DNA from: Cytophagales bacterium
GTDB lineage: Bacteria; Bacteroidota; Bacteroidia; Cytophagales; Spirosomataceae
Assembly (NCBI GenBank): GCA_013298215.1
Contig: JAAFKE010000015.1
Span: 1 to 64,000, forward strand
Reading direction: 5' to 3'
DNA: 64,000 nucleotides
Of the stretch, positions 8,172 through 16,078 are shown piece by piece. Every line of letters begins with the position of its first letter. Within the stretch, counting starts at the first letter, position 1. The position numbers and the translations under genes were made by a program. Under the pieces are notes generated by a model. It had not been told where the DNA came from and did no database searches. It worked only from the letters and a program-made list of their open reading frames with translations.

Positions 8172-9443
8172 TTATTTCAATTTCTTATAAAGTATTAAAC
8201 CCGTAATTATGACCCCTACCACCCCTGCTACCCAAGTGAGTTTTCGTTTCAATTTGTCCGCTTCGTCATAATCACTGTTTAATAAATTATTGGGTTTTAT
8301 GTAAATGAAGTTATTTTGAAAATCGATAATTTGATTAAATCTTTTCAAAATATCACTACCAATCAAAGGTCTTTCGTAAGGTTTTTGTTGGGTTTTATCC
8401 TGCAAATCAATAGGTACATCTTTAAGTACCAAACTGCCCAAAAAAAGTTTCGGCACTAAAACAGTTTCAGTTTCACCGTTCATATTTGTTCTACGATGAC
8501 CAATTTTTGTCATTGTGCCATACAAGTTATTCGTATTGCAGAATGCGTTATCAACTAATAGACTATTATCGTAACCATTATCGAACATAAACCATTTTCC
8601 AGTTTTTTTGCTGTTGTTGTCAATAGTTATAAATATGTTGGGTACGCCATCTCTAATTTCGGTTTCAATTTTTTCAAAGCCAGCTTTAATTATCGGTAAT
8701 TTTGAATGGAAAACAATTATTTTATTGTCGTAGTCTATTTCAACTATTTTTTCTTGCAGTAAATCGTTTCCAATTATTCCTTGGTAATTCCAACCTGTTT
8801 TCTTGGTAGAAAAAAAAACAATATCATCCCAGATCATTTTTCCCATCTGAACTTTATTGCTTTGGCTCGATTTTACCATTGTAGTGCCCTGAACACTTCC
8901 CATTTCACCTGAACCTGTCCACGTAATATGATTGTTGTCTGCCACATTTTCTCTGATGATGCAAGATGTTGTACCTAAATCAAAAAGAAAATCTACTTCT
9001 TTGTTGTCATTTACTTTTACTTTAACATAAATTTTGTTGTTTATTCCAAGTTCAAACGGAATTGTATCACTTGTAATTTCACATTTATCGCAGTTTTTTT
9101 TATAGTTATTTGCTTTTGGGGGCAAAGTAGAAACCCTTGTCAAACAACTATCTTTTTCTTTCAGTACAATTATAAAGTCATAAATCTGATTATATTTCAC
9201 ATCAAAAGAAATACTATCAACATCCGTATAAAAAGTTACTTTATGCGTTTTTTTGGGGTTTTCGACATGATAATAGTCTGGTTTTTTTTCAGGCATAATA
9301 TACCACCAACCATCTCGTAAATGTGTTCCATCAAGAACTGTAACATTTTTGGAGTTTGCTTTGATTGTTTGCAGCGTTTTCTGAGCAAAGCTAAACTGTC
9401 CTAATAGTGTTAGTACAGCCAAAATTATTTTATTTTTTGTCAT
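8172..9443 (-). CDS. Secreted, membrane-anchored double retropepsin-like aspartic protease
   Basis: A 423-residue protein with a signal peptide (cleavage near SFA-Q, 18-21) and a C-terminal membrane helix (about 403-420), so most of it should lie in the periplasm. It has two retropepsin-like halves. The first has FLFDLGTTS (153-160, Asp155) and the family hallmark GIIGNDLL (222-229). The second has MFDNG (286-290, Asp288) and PLIGSDIL (359-366). Pepsin-type folds need two Asp-bearing halves, so a single-chain enzyme is plausible, although DLGT and DNG depart from the canonical D-[TS]-G-[TS]. The gene is much more AT-rich than its neighbours, which suggests recent acquisition. Substrate unknown. 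Confidence 0.65.
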   Translation of the reverse strand: MTKNKIILAVLTLLGQFSFAQKTLQTIKANSKNVTVLDGTHLRDGWWYIMPEKKPDYYHVENPKKTHKVTFYTDVDSISFDVKYNQIYDFIIVLKEKDSCLTRVSTLPPKANNYKKNCDKCEITSDTIPFELGINNKIYVKVKVNDNKEVDFLFDLGTTSCIIRENVADNNHITWTGSGEMGSVQGTTMVKSSQSNKVQMGKMIWDDIVFFSTKKTGWNYQGIIGNDLLQEKIVEIDYDNKIIVFHSKLPIIKAGFEKIETEIRDGVPNIFITIDNNSKKTGKWFMFDNGYDNSLLVDNAFCNTNNLYGTMTKIGHRRTNMNGETETVLVPKLFLGSLVLKDVPIDLQDKTQQKPYERPLIGSDILKRFNQIIDFQNNFIYIKPNNLLNSDYDEADKLKRKLTWVAGVVGVIITGLILYKKLK

Positions 9444-9559
9444 TTTTAGCGTAAGTAAGGAAACTTAGATTCAATTTAAGCGTCAGCATTTTTTTGTTTT
9501 TTTCTTTAACAACAATAGGTCCTTAGTGGCTTGCCAGTTATGACCTGCGTTCGCAACCG

Positions 9560-10000
9560 CTACGCGTCGTCGGTTTTTTTGCCAACGCCAAACAACTGCC
9601 AGCGGTCCAGCTGGTCTTCCATGTCGGAGAGTTCTATTTTTAGCGCGCTGATCGACATCGATATTTCCCACACCGACAAACCCAGCGCAACAATCTGCAT
9701 CACCAGCGCACCGTAAAACAGCCCCCGCGCCGCCAGTTGCAGGCCCTGCATAATGAGCAAAATGCAGACCGAACTCAGCAGCAGACTCGACACAATAATG
9801 ATCTGAATGTTGCGGATTAACTGCAAGCGGCGGTGCAGGTTCCTGATCTGATCTACGTAGAAGGTGCTTTTATTGGTCTGAAACTTGTCGTGCAAATCGC
9901 GGATCAAACTTGCAATGGCCAAATAACGGTTCGTGAAGGCGATCATCATGAGCGAAACCGTCGAAAATAAAAGGGCTGGGGTACTAATGGCGAGTTCCAT
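9560..10000 (-). CDS. DUF2721 family membrane protein
   Basis: A 146-residue membrane protein. It has an N-terminal hydrophobic segment with STPALLFSTVSLMMIAFTNRYL, a basic/helical middle (RIRDLHDKF ... NLHRRLQLIRN) and two further membrane segments, then an acidic tail. This order is typical of DUF2721. The ATG at 10000 is chosen over an upstream non-ATG start because the family begins with the TPALLF block. Function is not known. Confidence 0.72.
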   Translation of the reverse strand: MELAISTPALLFSTVSLMMIAFTNRYLAIASLIRDLHDKFQTNKSTFYVDQIRNLHRRLQLIRNIQIIIVSSLLLSSVCILLIMQGLQLAARGLFYGALVMQIVALGLSVWEISMSISALKIELSDMEDQLDRWQLFGVGKKTDDA

Positions 10001-10318
10001 GGTTGGTTGTGGTGGATGTTTGTTTTGTAACGAAATAAAATCGTTTTGTGATCCAACTCCAGCGGTTTTAGTGGCCGAAACCACTATTTATCAACGGTTT
10101 CCGATGCTAAATAATGGAAATAAATTACCACTCGATAATTTCCATAGCCTAAAATGACCGTTGGATAGGTGTATTGCACCAACTCTCGGGGTTGCTTCTA
10201 CATTTGCCTCCATAGTCTCACTGCTATAATTAACGCCAACACGCTCCTCAAAAAACGTCGCTCAACGCAAACCACATGAATTTGTAAATGTTTCTAACCA
10301 ATTGTAAACACCATCCTC
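10001..10318. other. 318-nt intergenic region between divergent genes, no recognised element
   Basis: It separates the DUF2721 gene (minus) from the CotH gene (plus). I see no convincing TAnnTTTG promoter, hairpin or small ORF. TGAATTTG near 10275 is one base off a -7 element for the CotH gene. Confidence 0.5.
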
Positions 10319-11878
10319 ATGAAAAAGTACGCATCACGTTTCGCACTGGTATTATTAACCCTGCAAATCGTAACCTTCAAAACCCTAATTGCGCAGACTT
10401 TTACGTCTTCTAATTTGCCAATCGTAGTCATCAACACAAACGGCCAAACCATCAACGATGAGCCAGGTATTGTTACTGACCTCGGGATTATTCACAATGC
10501 TGGCGGCGCAAGAAACAACCTAACCGACCCCTTCAACCACTACACGGGCAAGGCCAAGGTGGAGTATCGGGGGTGCAGCAGTCAGAATTTCCCCAAAAAA
10601 TCGCTGGGCATCGAGCTCCGTAACGTCAATTTTCCGCTTTTAGACAGCGCGGTGGCGTTGTTTGGTTTCCCCGCCGAAAGCGACTGGGTGCTCAATGCAT
10701 CTTATACCGACAAGACTTTTTTGCGCGACGTCCTAACTTACCGTCTCTCCAACCAAATGGGTCAGTACGCCTCCCGAACCAAGCACGTGGAGGTGGTAAT
10801 TGACGGGCAATACATGGGCTTGTACGTTTTTCAAGAAAAAGTAAAGCGCGACGCGGGTCGGATTGCGGTGTCTAAACTGGAGCCCAACGACGTGTCGACC
10901 GCTAAGATCACGGGCGGCTACATCGTAAAAATAGACAAGTGGTGCGGCAATCAGTCGTCGCATACCTGGCAGTCGAGCCACGCAAGTGCAGGCTCTACCA
11001 ACCCCCATTATTTTATTGCCGACTACCCAAACGATTCAAATATTACGACTGCCCAGTTCAATTATATTAAGAATTACATAAACACTTTTGAAACCGTAAT
11101 GAGCGGCACTGGCTTTGCCAACGCCACCACCGGGTACCCTAAGTACATCAAAGACAGTACTTTTATCGACTATTTTTTGTTGCAGGAAATTAGCAGCAAT
11201 AACGATGCGTGGCGTTTTAGTACGTACATGCGCAAAGAGCGCGACAACAAAGGGGGCAAATTGCGCATGGGAGCACCCTGGGATTTTAACCTTGCGTGGG
11301 GTTTTTTGAACAGTTCTTCTGGCAATAATTATGAGGGCTGGCGGTACGAAGCCCCTGGCGACCCCAGCTTTGCGGTGCCATTTTGGGTGGGCAAGCTCCT
11401 AACCGACTGCAAATACGCCCTCCGCACGGTATCACGTTTTCAGAATCTCAGAAGTGGCGTTTTGCAAATGGCACCCATCGGGCAGTATATAGACTCCATG
11501 ACGGTGGTTTTGGACGAAGCCACCGCCCGAAATTTTGTAAAATGGCCAACAATCAACACCATGATCTGGACCGACGGGGCGGGGTCTTACGTGGGTGGGA
11601 GTGTGGCGGCCGAGGTAAACCATCTCAAAACCTGGATCAATAACCGCCTCGTTTGGATGGATGCCAATATTGCGGCGGTGGCCACCAATAGCGAAAAAAT
11701 AATGCCGCCAAATTGCACCACTGGACTAACCGACGTGAGCGTACAGATAAAATCTGCGTGCGTGTTTGCGCCAAGCACCTCCACCAACTACCGCGCGGGG
11801 CGGGCCATAGTCTTGCAGCCAGGTTTCACGGCCAATGCGGGCAGTGTTTTTAAGGCCGAAATAAAAACCTGCCTGTGA
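10319..11878 (+). CDS. Secreted CotH-family kinase-fold protein with Cys-X-COOH tail module
   Basis: A 519-residue secreted protein. An N-terminal signal peptide (about 1-26, ending LIAQ) is followed by a CotH domain with YRGCSSQNFPKKS, LNASYTDKTFLRDVLTYRL, GLYVFQEKVKRDAGR and the late APWDFNLAWG motif. CotH proteins have an atypical protein-kinase fold; the Asp of WDFNLAWG corresponds to the metal-binding region. The last ~50 residues form a separate beta-rich module ending AGSVFKAEIKTCL, shared with the proteins at 25219-27486 and 58546-61362. No classical T9SS C-terminal domain is seen. Extracellular phosphorylation or a spore-coat-like structural role are both possible. Confidence 0.82.
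   Translation: MKKYASRFALVLLTLQIVTFKTLIAQTFTSSNLPIVVINTNGQTINDEPGIVTDLGIIHNAGGARNNLTDPFNHYTGKAKVEYRGCSSQNFPKKSLGIELRNVNFPLLDSAVALFGFPAESDWVLNASYTDKTFLRDVLTYRLSNQMGQYASRTKHVEVVIDGQYMGLYVFQEKVKRDAGRIAVSKLEPNDVSTAKITGGYIVKIDKWCGNQSSHTWQSSHASAGSTNPHYFIADYPNDSNITTAQFNYIKNYINTFETVMSGTGFANATTGYPKYIKDSTFIDYFLLQEISSNNDAWRFSTYMRKERDNKGGKLRMGAPWDFNLAWGFLNSSSGNNYEGWRYEAPGDPSFAVPFWVGKLLTDCKYALRTVSRFQNLRSGVLQMAPIGQYIDSMTVVLDEATARNFVKWPTINTMIWTDGAGSYVGGSVAAEVNHLKTWINNRLVWMDANIAAVATNSEKIMPPNCTTGLTDVSVQIKSACVFAPSTSTNYRAGRAIVLQPGFTANAGSVFKAEIKTCL
11714..11878 (+). other. Tail module ending in Thr-Cys-Leu-COOH, CotH protein
   Basis: Encodes the last ~54 residues. The core is YRAGRAIVLQPGFTANAG followed by SVFKAEIKTCL. 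It matches the consensus hYRAG-x2-V-x-L-x-PGF-x3-x2-G-x-x-FKA-x-I-x-x-C-x shared with two other secreted proteins in the window. It is probably a sorting or anchoring module. Confidence 0.65.
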
Positions 11879-11899
11879 GTAATAATTTTGAGTTTTGAG

Positions 11900-11935
11900 T
11901 TTTGAATGATAGGCGGCTCCGCCTATCATTCAAAA
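11900..11935. terminator. Bidirectional terminator hairpin, 17-bp perfect stem
   Basis: A perfect inverted repeat of 17 bp with a 2-nt centre, flanked by TTTT on one side and AAAA on the other. It lies between the convergent CotH and phosphorylase genes, so it can stop transcripts from both sides. Confidence 0.7.
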
Positions 11936-11942
11936 CCATTAC

Positions 11943-13589
11943 TTACGAGTACAGTTTTTGGTAGTATTCGGTGGCCATGCGGTCGGAGGTGAAAAACGCA
12001 TCTACGTCGTTCATGCTTTGAAGCACCAATTTTTGCCAATCGGCGGGGCGGTCGTAGTACATCGGCAGGATTACTTGCTCCAATTGGGTGAAAAAATTGT
12101 CGATATCAACACCATCGCGGTTGGCATCGGGAGCCACGGGTACGATGAACGAGTTTTCGTTGTTGCGGGCAAACTCACAAATCCAGCCGTCAAACGTCGA
12201 AACGTTCACGCTGGCGTTCATGGCGGCGGTCATGCCACTCGTTCCTGAGGCCTCGCGCGTTACCACGGGCGTGTTGAGCCAGCCGTCCGACCCATTTTTG
12301 AGCAACTTCGACAGCCCTAACTCGTGGCCCGTCAGCACGGCCATGTTCGGGTAGAGGTGGCTCAAATAAAACAGTCGGTTGAAGGTATTGATCGCGCCGT
12401 CGTCTTTTGGGTAAGGTTTTCCTGCCCAAATAAACTGAATGGGGTAGGTGGTGTTTTTCATCAAACGCTCAAACCGCGCTTGGTTGTGGGTTAGCAGGTC
12501 GGGGCGTTTGTAGCCCGCAAAACGCCGCGCCCACACCATCGTAAACACATTGGGGTCGAATAGCTTGCCTGCTTGGTCGGCCACCACGTCAAAAAGCGGC
12601 TTTTTTAGTTCTTTTTTGCGTTTGCCGATGGCTTTCAAGTCGCCCTTCAAACGGGCTTTTTCTAAATCTGCGTCGGCCCAGTAGTTTTTATTTTGGGCAT
12701 TGGTCACGTGGGTAATGTTGCAGATGTCCGAATAACCGCCCCACATCTTGCGCGACACCTCGCCGTGCAACGCCGAAACACCGTTGGCTTTGCGGCTCAA
12801 CCGCAGCGCTGCCAGCGAGTGGTTAAAAGTACTATCGGGCGTTCCCGTTATTTTACGAACCTCGGTCAATGGCACGCCCGCAAAAAAGCCCATTTTGTCC
12901 AACAGGTTTATATCGTGTTTTTCGTTGCCCGCTTCCTCGGGCGTGTGGGTCGTAAAAACCAAACGCGCTTTCACCTCATCGACACTTTTTAGTTTTTTGT
13001 ACAAATAAAATGCCGAAGAAACGGCGTGGGCTTCGTTGAGGTGATAGACCTCGGGCTGGTAGTCGAGGGCATCCAGGAGCTTTGCTCCGCCAATGCCCAA
13101 AATCATGCACTGCGCTACTTTGGTGGTTGCGGAGGCATCGTACAGGTGGTACGACAACTTGCGTGCCTCGATGTCGTTACCGTCGGTGTCGGTTGTCAGA
13201 AAAAACATGGGAACAGTACCAAAAACCTGCGGCGGCAAAAAGTAGGCCGCCACCCAAACGGCTCGCCCCTCGATCTCAATTTGAAACCGAATGGTGGTGT
13301 CCTGCAAAAAAGAGTACATTTTTTCCCTAAACTGGCACGCCATGCTGTTGTCGGCGGCGCGCACTTGGTCGTAGTAGCCCATTTTCCAGAGCATCCCGAT
13401 CCCGATGAGGTTCTGTTTTTTTTCGGCGGCACTTCTCATGTGCGAGCCAGCCAAAAAACCCAGCCCTCCCGAGTACGTTTTTAGGGATTGGTCGATGGCA
13501 AACTCCATCGAAAAATAGGCAACGGACTTCTCGAAGGTGGGGTCGAAGGGGTAATTGTGCGCAAAACGCGCGGGTAGTTGTGCAGACAT
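11943..13589 (-). CDS. Short alpha-glucan phosphorylase homologue (GT35) lacking the PLP lysine
   Basis: GT35 enzymes degrade glycogen or maltodextrin to glucose 1-phosphate with pyridoxal phosphate. At 548 aa it belongs to the short alpha-glucan phosphorylase type, not the 800-850 aa GlgP. Recognisable blocks are YSGGLGFLAGSHMRSA, YHLNEAHA, FTTHTPEEAGN, WARRFAGYKRPDLL and EASGTSGMTAAMN. The last block normally carries the Lys that binds PLP (SGTSGMK or SGTGNMK). Here the codon is ACC (Thr), clear in the DNA near 12230. Phosphate-site residues in ARRFAGYKR are kept. It may be an altered or inactive enzyme; related short proteins in Bacteroidota may share this change. Confidence 0.82.
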   Translation of the reverse strand: MSAQLPARFAHNYPFDPTFEKSVAYFSMEFAIDQSLKTYSGGLGFLAGSHMRSAAEKKQNLIGIGMLWKMGYYDQVRAADNSMACQFREKMYSFLQDTTIRFQIEIEGRAVWVAAYFLPPQVFGTVPMFFLTTDTDGNDIEARKLSYHLYDASATTKVAQCMILGIGGAKLLDALDYQPEVYHLNEAHAVSSAFYLYKKLKSVDEVKARLVFTTHTPEEAGNEKHDINLLDKMGFFAGVPLTEVRKITGTPDSTFNHSLAALRLSRKANGVSALHGEVSRKMWGGYSDICNITHVTNAQNKNYWADADLEKARLKGDLKAIGKRKKELKKPLFDVVADQAGKLFDPNVFTMVWARRFAGYKRPDLLTHNQARFERLMKNTTYPIQFIWAGKPYPKDDGAINTFNRLFYLSHLYPNMAVLTGHELGLSKLLKNGSDGWLNTPVVTREASGTSGMTAAMNASVNVSTFDGWICEFARNNENSFIVPVAPDANRDGVDIDNFFTQLEQVILPMYYDRPADWQKLVLQSMNDVDAFFTSDRMATEYYQKLYS

Positions 13590-13607
13590 TAGGCGGCAGA
13601 TAAGGGT

Positions 13608-13706
13608 TTAGACAGGTTGTACGAAGGCAATATCGACGGGGCGCGTTGCCAGTAAGCGGAAGGTGAAAATGTATAAAAACAGTAAAAGCAAGACCAAAAA
13701 GATCAT
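13608..13706 (-). CDS. Candidate 32-aa single-pass membrane microprotein upstream of the phosphorylase
   Basis: A small open frame ATG (13704-13706) to TAA (13608-13610). Residues 2-16 are almost all Leu/Ile/Val/Phe, followed by a basic flank (FRLLATR) and a short polar tail. That is the layout of a single membrane helix. It ends 18 nt before the phosphorylase ATG at 13589 and follows the FMN reductase stop on the same strand. No homologue is recognised. A spurious ORF cannot be excluded. Confidence 0.35.
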   Translation of the reverse strand: MIFLVLLLLFLYIFTFRLLATRPVDIAFVQPV

Positions 13707-13730
13707 TTTGCTATCCAAACTACAAAGGTC

Positions 13731-14309
13731 TTAGGCGATTTGCCAGCGTTTGGCTACTTCGAGCGAGTAGTCTAAAAATGCTTTTGTGCCTTTTTCAAAA
13801 ACTTCATTTCCGAGCGAATCACCGTTGGCATCCAGATTTTTTGGAATCTCGTGGGCTTCAAAAACCCTGGGCGAAACCACCGAAAACTGGTTGCCAAAAC
13901 TAATTACTTTATTGACCATCATGGTCATTTCGAGCGCTGGCTGGCGGCCTCCGCGTCCGCTCGACGTGCCCGCAAAGGCAAAAGTTTTGTTGTTGAAAAG
14001 GTGCATAAAATCGCGGCCACCGAGGTGGTTCACGGCGTTAATGAGCTCGGCGTTGGGCAACCAATTGTATTCAGGAATGGCCATAATGACCAAATCGGCA
14101 GCCTCCCAGTTCGTAATGAGCGCGTGCTGAAACGTCGTCAAGTTGTCTTTATTGATACTTGTGCCAACATTTGGCATGTCAAAGCCGCTAAAATCAACCA
14201 GGCTCACCTGCGCCGAGGCATCGGCTTGAAGCTGGTTTTGCAAGTACTTGGCAAACCGAAGTGAGTTGCTGTTATGGCGTGGCGATGACGAAATAATGAG
14301 AATATTCAT
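13731..14309 (-). CDS. NAD(P)H-dependent FMN reductase family protein
   Basis: A 192-residue flavodoxin-fold protein. It has ISSSPRHNSNSLRFA (6-20), the phosphate-binding loop, then VIMAIPEYNWLPNAELINAVNHLG, the central NAD(P)H-dependent reductase motif. FAGTSSGRGG is the third FMN contact. Such enzymes reduce FMN, quinones or chromate with NAD(P)H in the cytoplasm. The physiological substrate cannot be assigned. It lies on the minus strand 68 nt after a DUF4293 gene. Confidence 0.83.
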   Translation of the reverse strand: MNILIISSSPRHNSNSLRFAKYLQNQLQADASAQVSLVDFSGFDMPNVGTSINKDNLTTFQHALITNWEAADLVIMAIPEYNWLPNAELINAVNHLGGRDFMHLFNNKTFAFAGTSSGRGGRQPALEMTMMVNKVISFGNQFSVVSPRVFEAHEIPKNLDANGDSLGNEVFEKGTKAFLDYSLEVAKRWQIA

Positions 14310-14377
14310 ATTTTCTATAATGATGAATGATTGGATGACAGGATGTTGAATGTGAATTAAAAGTTGTGCGTTGGCGC

Positions 14378-14845
14378 TTACCTCATTCGCTCGCTTTCTT
14401 TAACCATGCGCTCGTCGCGGCGGATGAACCGATTGGCCAATAAGTTGCCCAACATGGCCAATATGAGCGCAAAAAAACCCATTTGGTAGCTTCCTGGCTC
14501 TTGCGGATCGAAGAGGTTTTTGCCTTTACTGTACGAAAAATACAGAACGGTGGCCATTAGAGCGGTCATTAAAATAGAATTGAGGGCGCACAATGCCGAC
14601 TGTACCAGCCGATTTTTGTAGCGCGTAATGGCGAAAGCCGCCACCGCCGCCACTGCCACCGCCAGCACGGCAATGTACCAAGTGGGCGTAATGTAGGAGC
14701 TGATGCCCTGCTTGTGCACCAATTGGAACGCGGTAAGTTCCGCGCTGTTGGTGGGCGATGTTTTTGTCCAGATCGGAAGCACCAAAAATGCTCCCATTCC
14801 CACGCCCACCAAGCCTAAAAATAGCGTTTGGATTCGTTGCAACAT
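14378..14845 (-). CDS. DUF4293 family membrane protein
   Basis: A 155-residue protein starting MLQRIQTLFLGL, which is the typical DUF4293 N-terminus in Bacteroidota. Four membrane helices are visible (about 7-27, 55-76, 86-106, 120-141), with a charged C-terminus (RRDERMVKESERMR). The ATG at 14845 is preferred over a TTG two codons upstream. Function is not known. Confidence 0.75.
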   Translation of the reverse strand: MLQRIQTLFLGLVGVGMGAFLVLPIWTKTSPTNSAELTAFQLVHKQGISSYITPTWYIAVLAVAVAAVAAFAITRYKNRLVQSALCALNSILMTALMATVLYFSYSKGKNLFDPQEPGSYQMGFFALILAMLGNLLANRFIRRDERMVKESERMR

Positions 14846-14904
14846 AATCAAAAAATAGGTTTTGTTTGTGAAATAAAATGGATACTAATCGGATAAAAAA
14901 CCAG

Positions 14905-15489
14905 TTATCGGGGGAACTTCATCCTGTAATCTACCTTCACGTTGCCCTTGGTGATGTCGGCCAGTCGTTTTTTGAGAATCTGCCGTTTCAAAATCGGCAT
15001 ATAATCGGTAAAGAGTTTCCCTTCGAGGTGGTCGTATTCGTGCTGAATGATGCGGGCGGCCATTCCGTCAAAATCGCGGGTGAACTCGTTACCGTCTTCG
15101 TCGAAATAATTAATGGTTATGCGCTCGGGCCGTAGCACGTCGCTTCTAATTCCTGGAATGCTCAGGCAGCCCTCTTCATAAGCCCACTTGCCGCCGTCGG
15201 TGGCCGTGATCTCTGGATTGATAAACGCCATTTTGAAATCGATCAGGCTCGGGTCGGGCTCAAAATCGTCGCCGTCGTCTTCGTCGGGATCATTGAGTGG
15301 CCTGCCATCGACCACAAAAATGCGGATGCTTTTGCCCACCTGCGGGGCGGCCAAGCCTACGCCAGCGGCTTCGTACATGGTTTCGTACAAATCTGCCACA
15401 AACTGCTTAACGTCAAACACTTCGGGGTCTATCTCTTGGGCTATTTTTCGCAGAACGGGATCGCCGTAGGGTACAATCGGGTAAATCAT
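14905..15489 (-). CDS. def: Peptide deformylase
   Basis: Removes the N-formyl group from nascent proteins; Fe(II)/Zn enzyme of the cytoplasm. All three signature motifs are present: GVGLAAPQVG (43-52), EEGCLSIPG (105-113, metal ligand Cys108) and QHEYDHLEG (149-157, His150, Glu151, His154). An acidic loop (DPDEDDGDDFEPDP, 67-80) sits between motifs one and two, where other Bacteroidota deformylases also carry a charged insertion. The length of 194 aa is normal. The next gene upstream on the same strand is ruvX, 49 nt away. Confidence 0.95.
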   Translation of the reverse strand: MIYPIVPYGDPVLRKIAQEIDPEVFDVKQFVADLYETMYEAAGVGLAAPQVGKSIRIFVVDGRPLNDPDEDDGDDFEPDPSLIDFKMAFINPEITATDGGKWAYEEGCLSIPGIRSDVLRPERITINYFDEDGNEFTRDFDGMAARIIQHEYDHLEGKLFTDYMPILKRQILKKRLADITKGNVKVDYRMKFPR

Positions 15490-15538
15490 TGGTACTGTTG
15501 CTAATTAAAAAAATGCGTAAAATATTAAAGTAGGTGTT

Positions 15539-15970
15539 TCATAAACGGTGCGCGCGCATGCTTTGCTGGCTCATGTACGACTGCAAAATAATGGTGGCAC
15601 TCACCTGATCGATCGCCCCTTTTTGGCGGCGGTCGCTCTTTTTTGTGCCACTCGCAATCATCGCCTGCAATGCCATCGAGGTCGTAAACCGCTCGTCGTG
15701 CTGGTGAATTGGCACGTCTGGGAACGCTTTTTGAAGCTGTTTTATGAAGCCCTTCACCAAAGGTGTGTTGTTGGTGTCGGTGCTGTCCAATCGTTTGGGC
15801 ATACCTACCACAAACGCTTCAACGGGTTCGGTTTCGGTGTATTTTTTCAAAAAATCGATCAATAAAAACGTTCGCACGGTTTCCAAAGCGGTGGCTATAA
15901 TCTGCAACGGGTCCGTCACGGCGAGGCCCGTTCGCTTGGCTCCGTAATCTATGGCAACAATTCGCGGCAT
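15539..15970 (-). CDS. ruvX: Holliday junction resolvase-like / pre-16S rRNA nuclease YqgF
   Basis: A 143-residue RNase H-fold protein. It starts MPRIVAIDYGAKRTGLAVTD with the catalytic Asp in AIDYG. It has VVGMPKRLDSTD and HQHDERFTT blocks and the C-terminal Asp in KGAIDQVSATIIL. The family is known for processing the 5' end of 16S rRNA and may be involved in recombination. The open frame extends upstream, but the ATG at 15970 gives the standard start and length. It is divergent from gldH. Confidence 0.92.
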   Translation of the reverse strand: MPRIVAIDYGAKRTGLAVTDPLQIIATALETVRTFLLIDFLKKYTETEPVEAFVVGMPKRLDSTDTNNTPLVKGFIKQLQKAFPDVPIHQHDERFTTSMALQAMIASGTKKSDRRQKGAIDQVSATIILQSYMSQQSMRAHRL

Positions 15971-16031
15971 TGGTTTTCGGTGTTTGAGCGCAAATATACG
16001 ATTTTTAGCCGTAGAATCGTTCCATAAAAGG

Positions 16032-16062
16032 TTTGAAACCTTGGTAGTCTGTGTTAGTTTTG
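16032..16062 (+). promoter_or_regulatory. Bacteroidota-type promoter of gldH
   Basis: TTTG (16032-16035), 19 nt, TAGTTTTG (16055-16062): a near-perfect match to the Bacteroidota consensus. It predicts a start near 16069 and a 10-nt leader to the ATG at 16079. Confidence 0.6.
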
Positions 16063-16078
16063 CAAAAAAAGTGATCGT

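Noticed and set aside
13026-13484. 152-codon open frame opposite the phosphorylase homologue
   Set aside because: It is a shadow of the conserved GT35 coding sequence and has no motif of its own.
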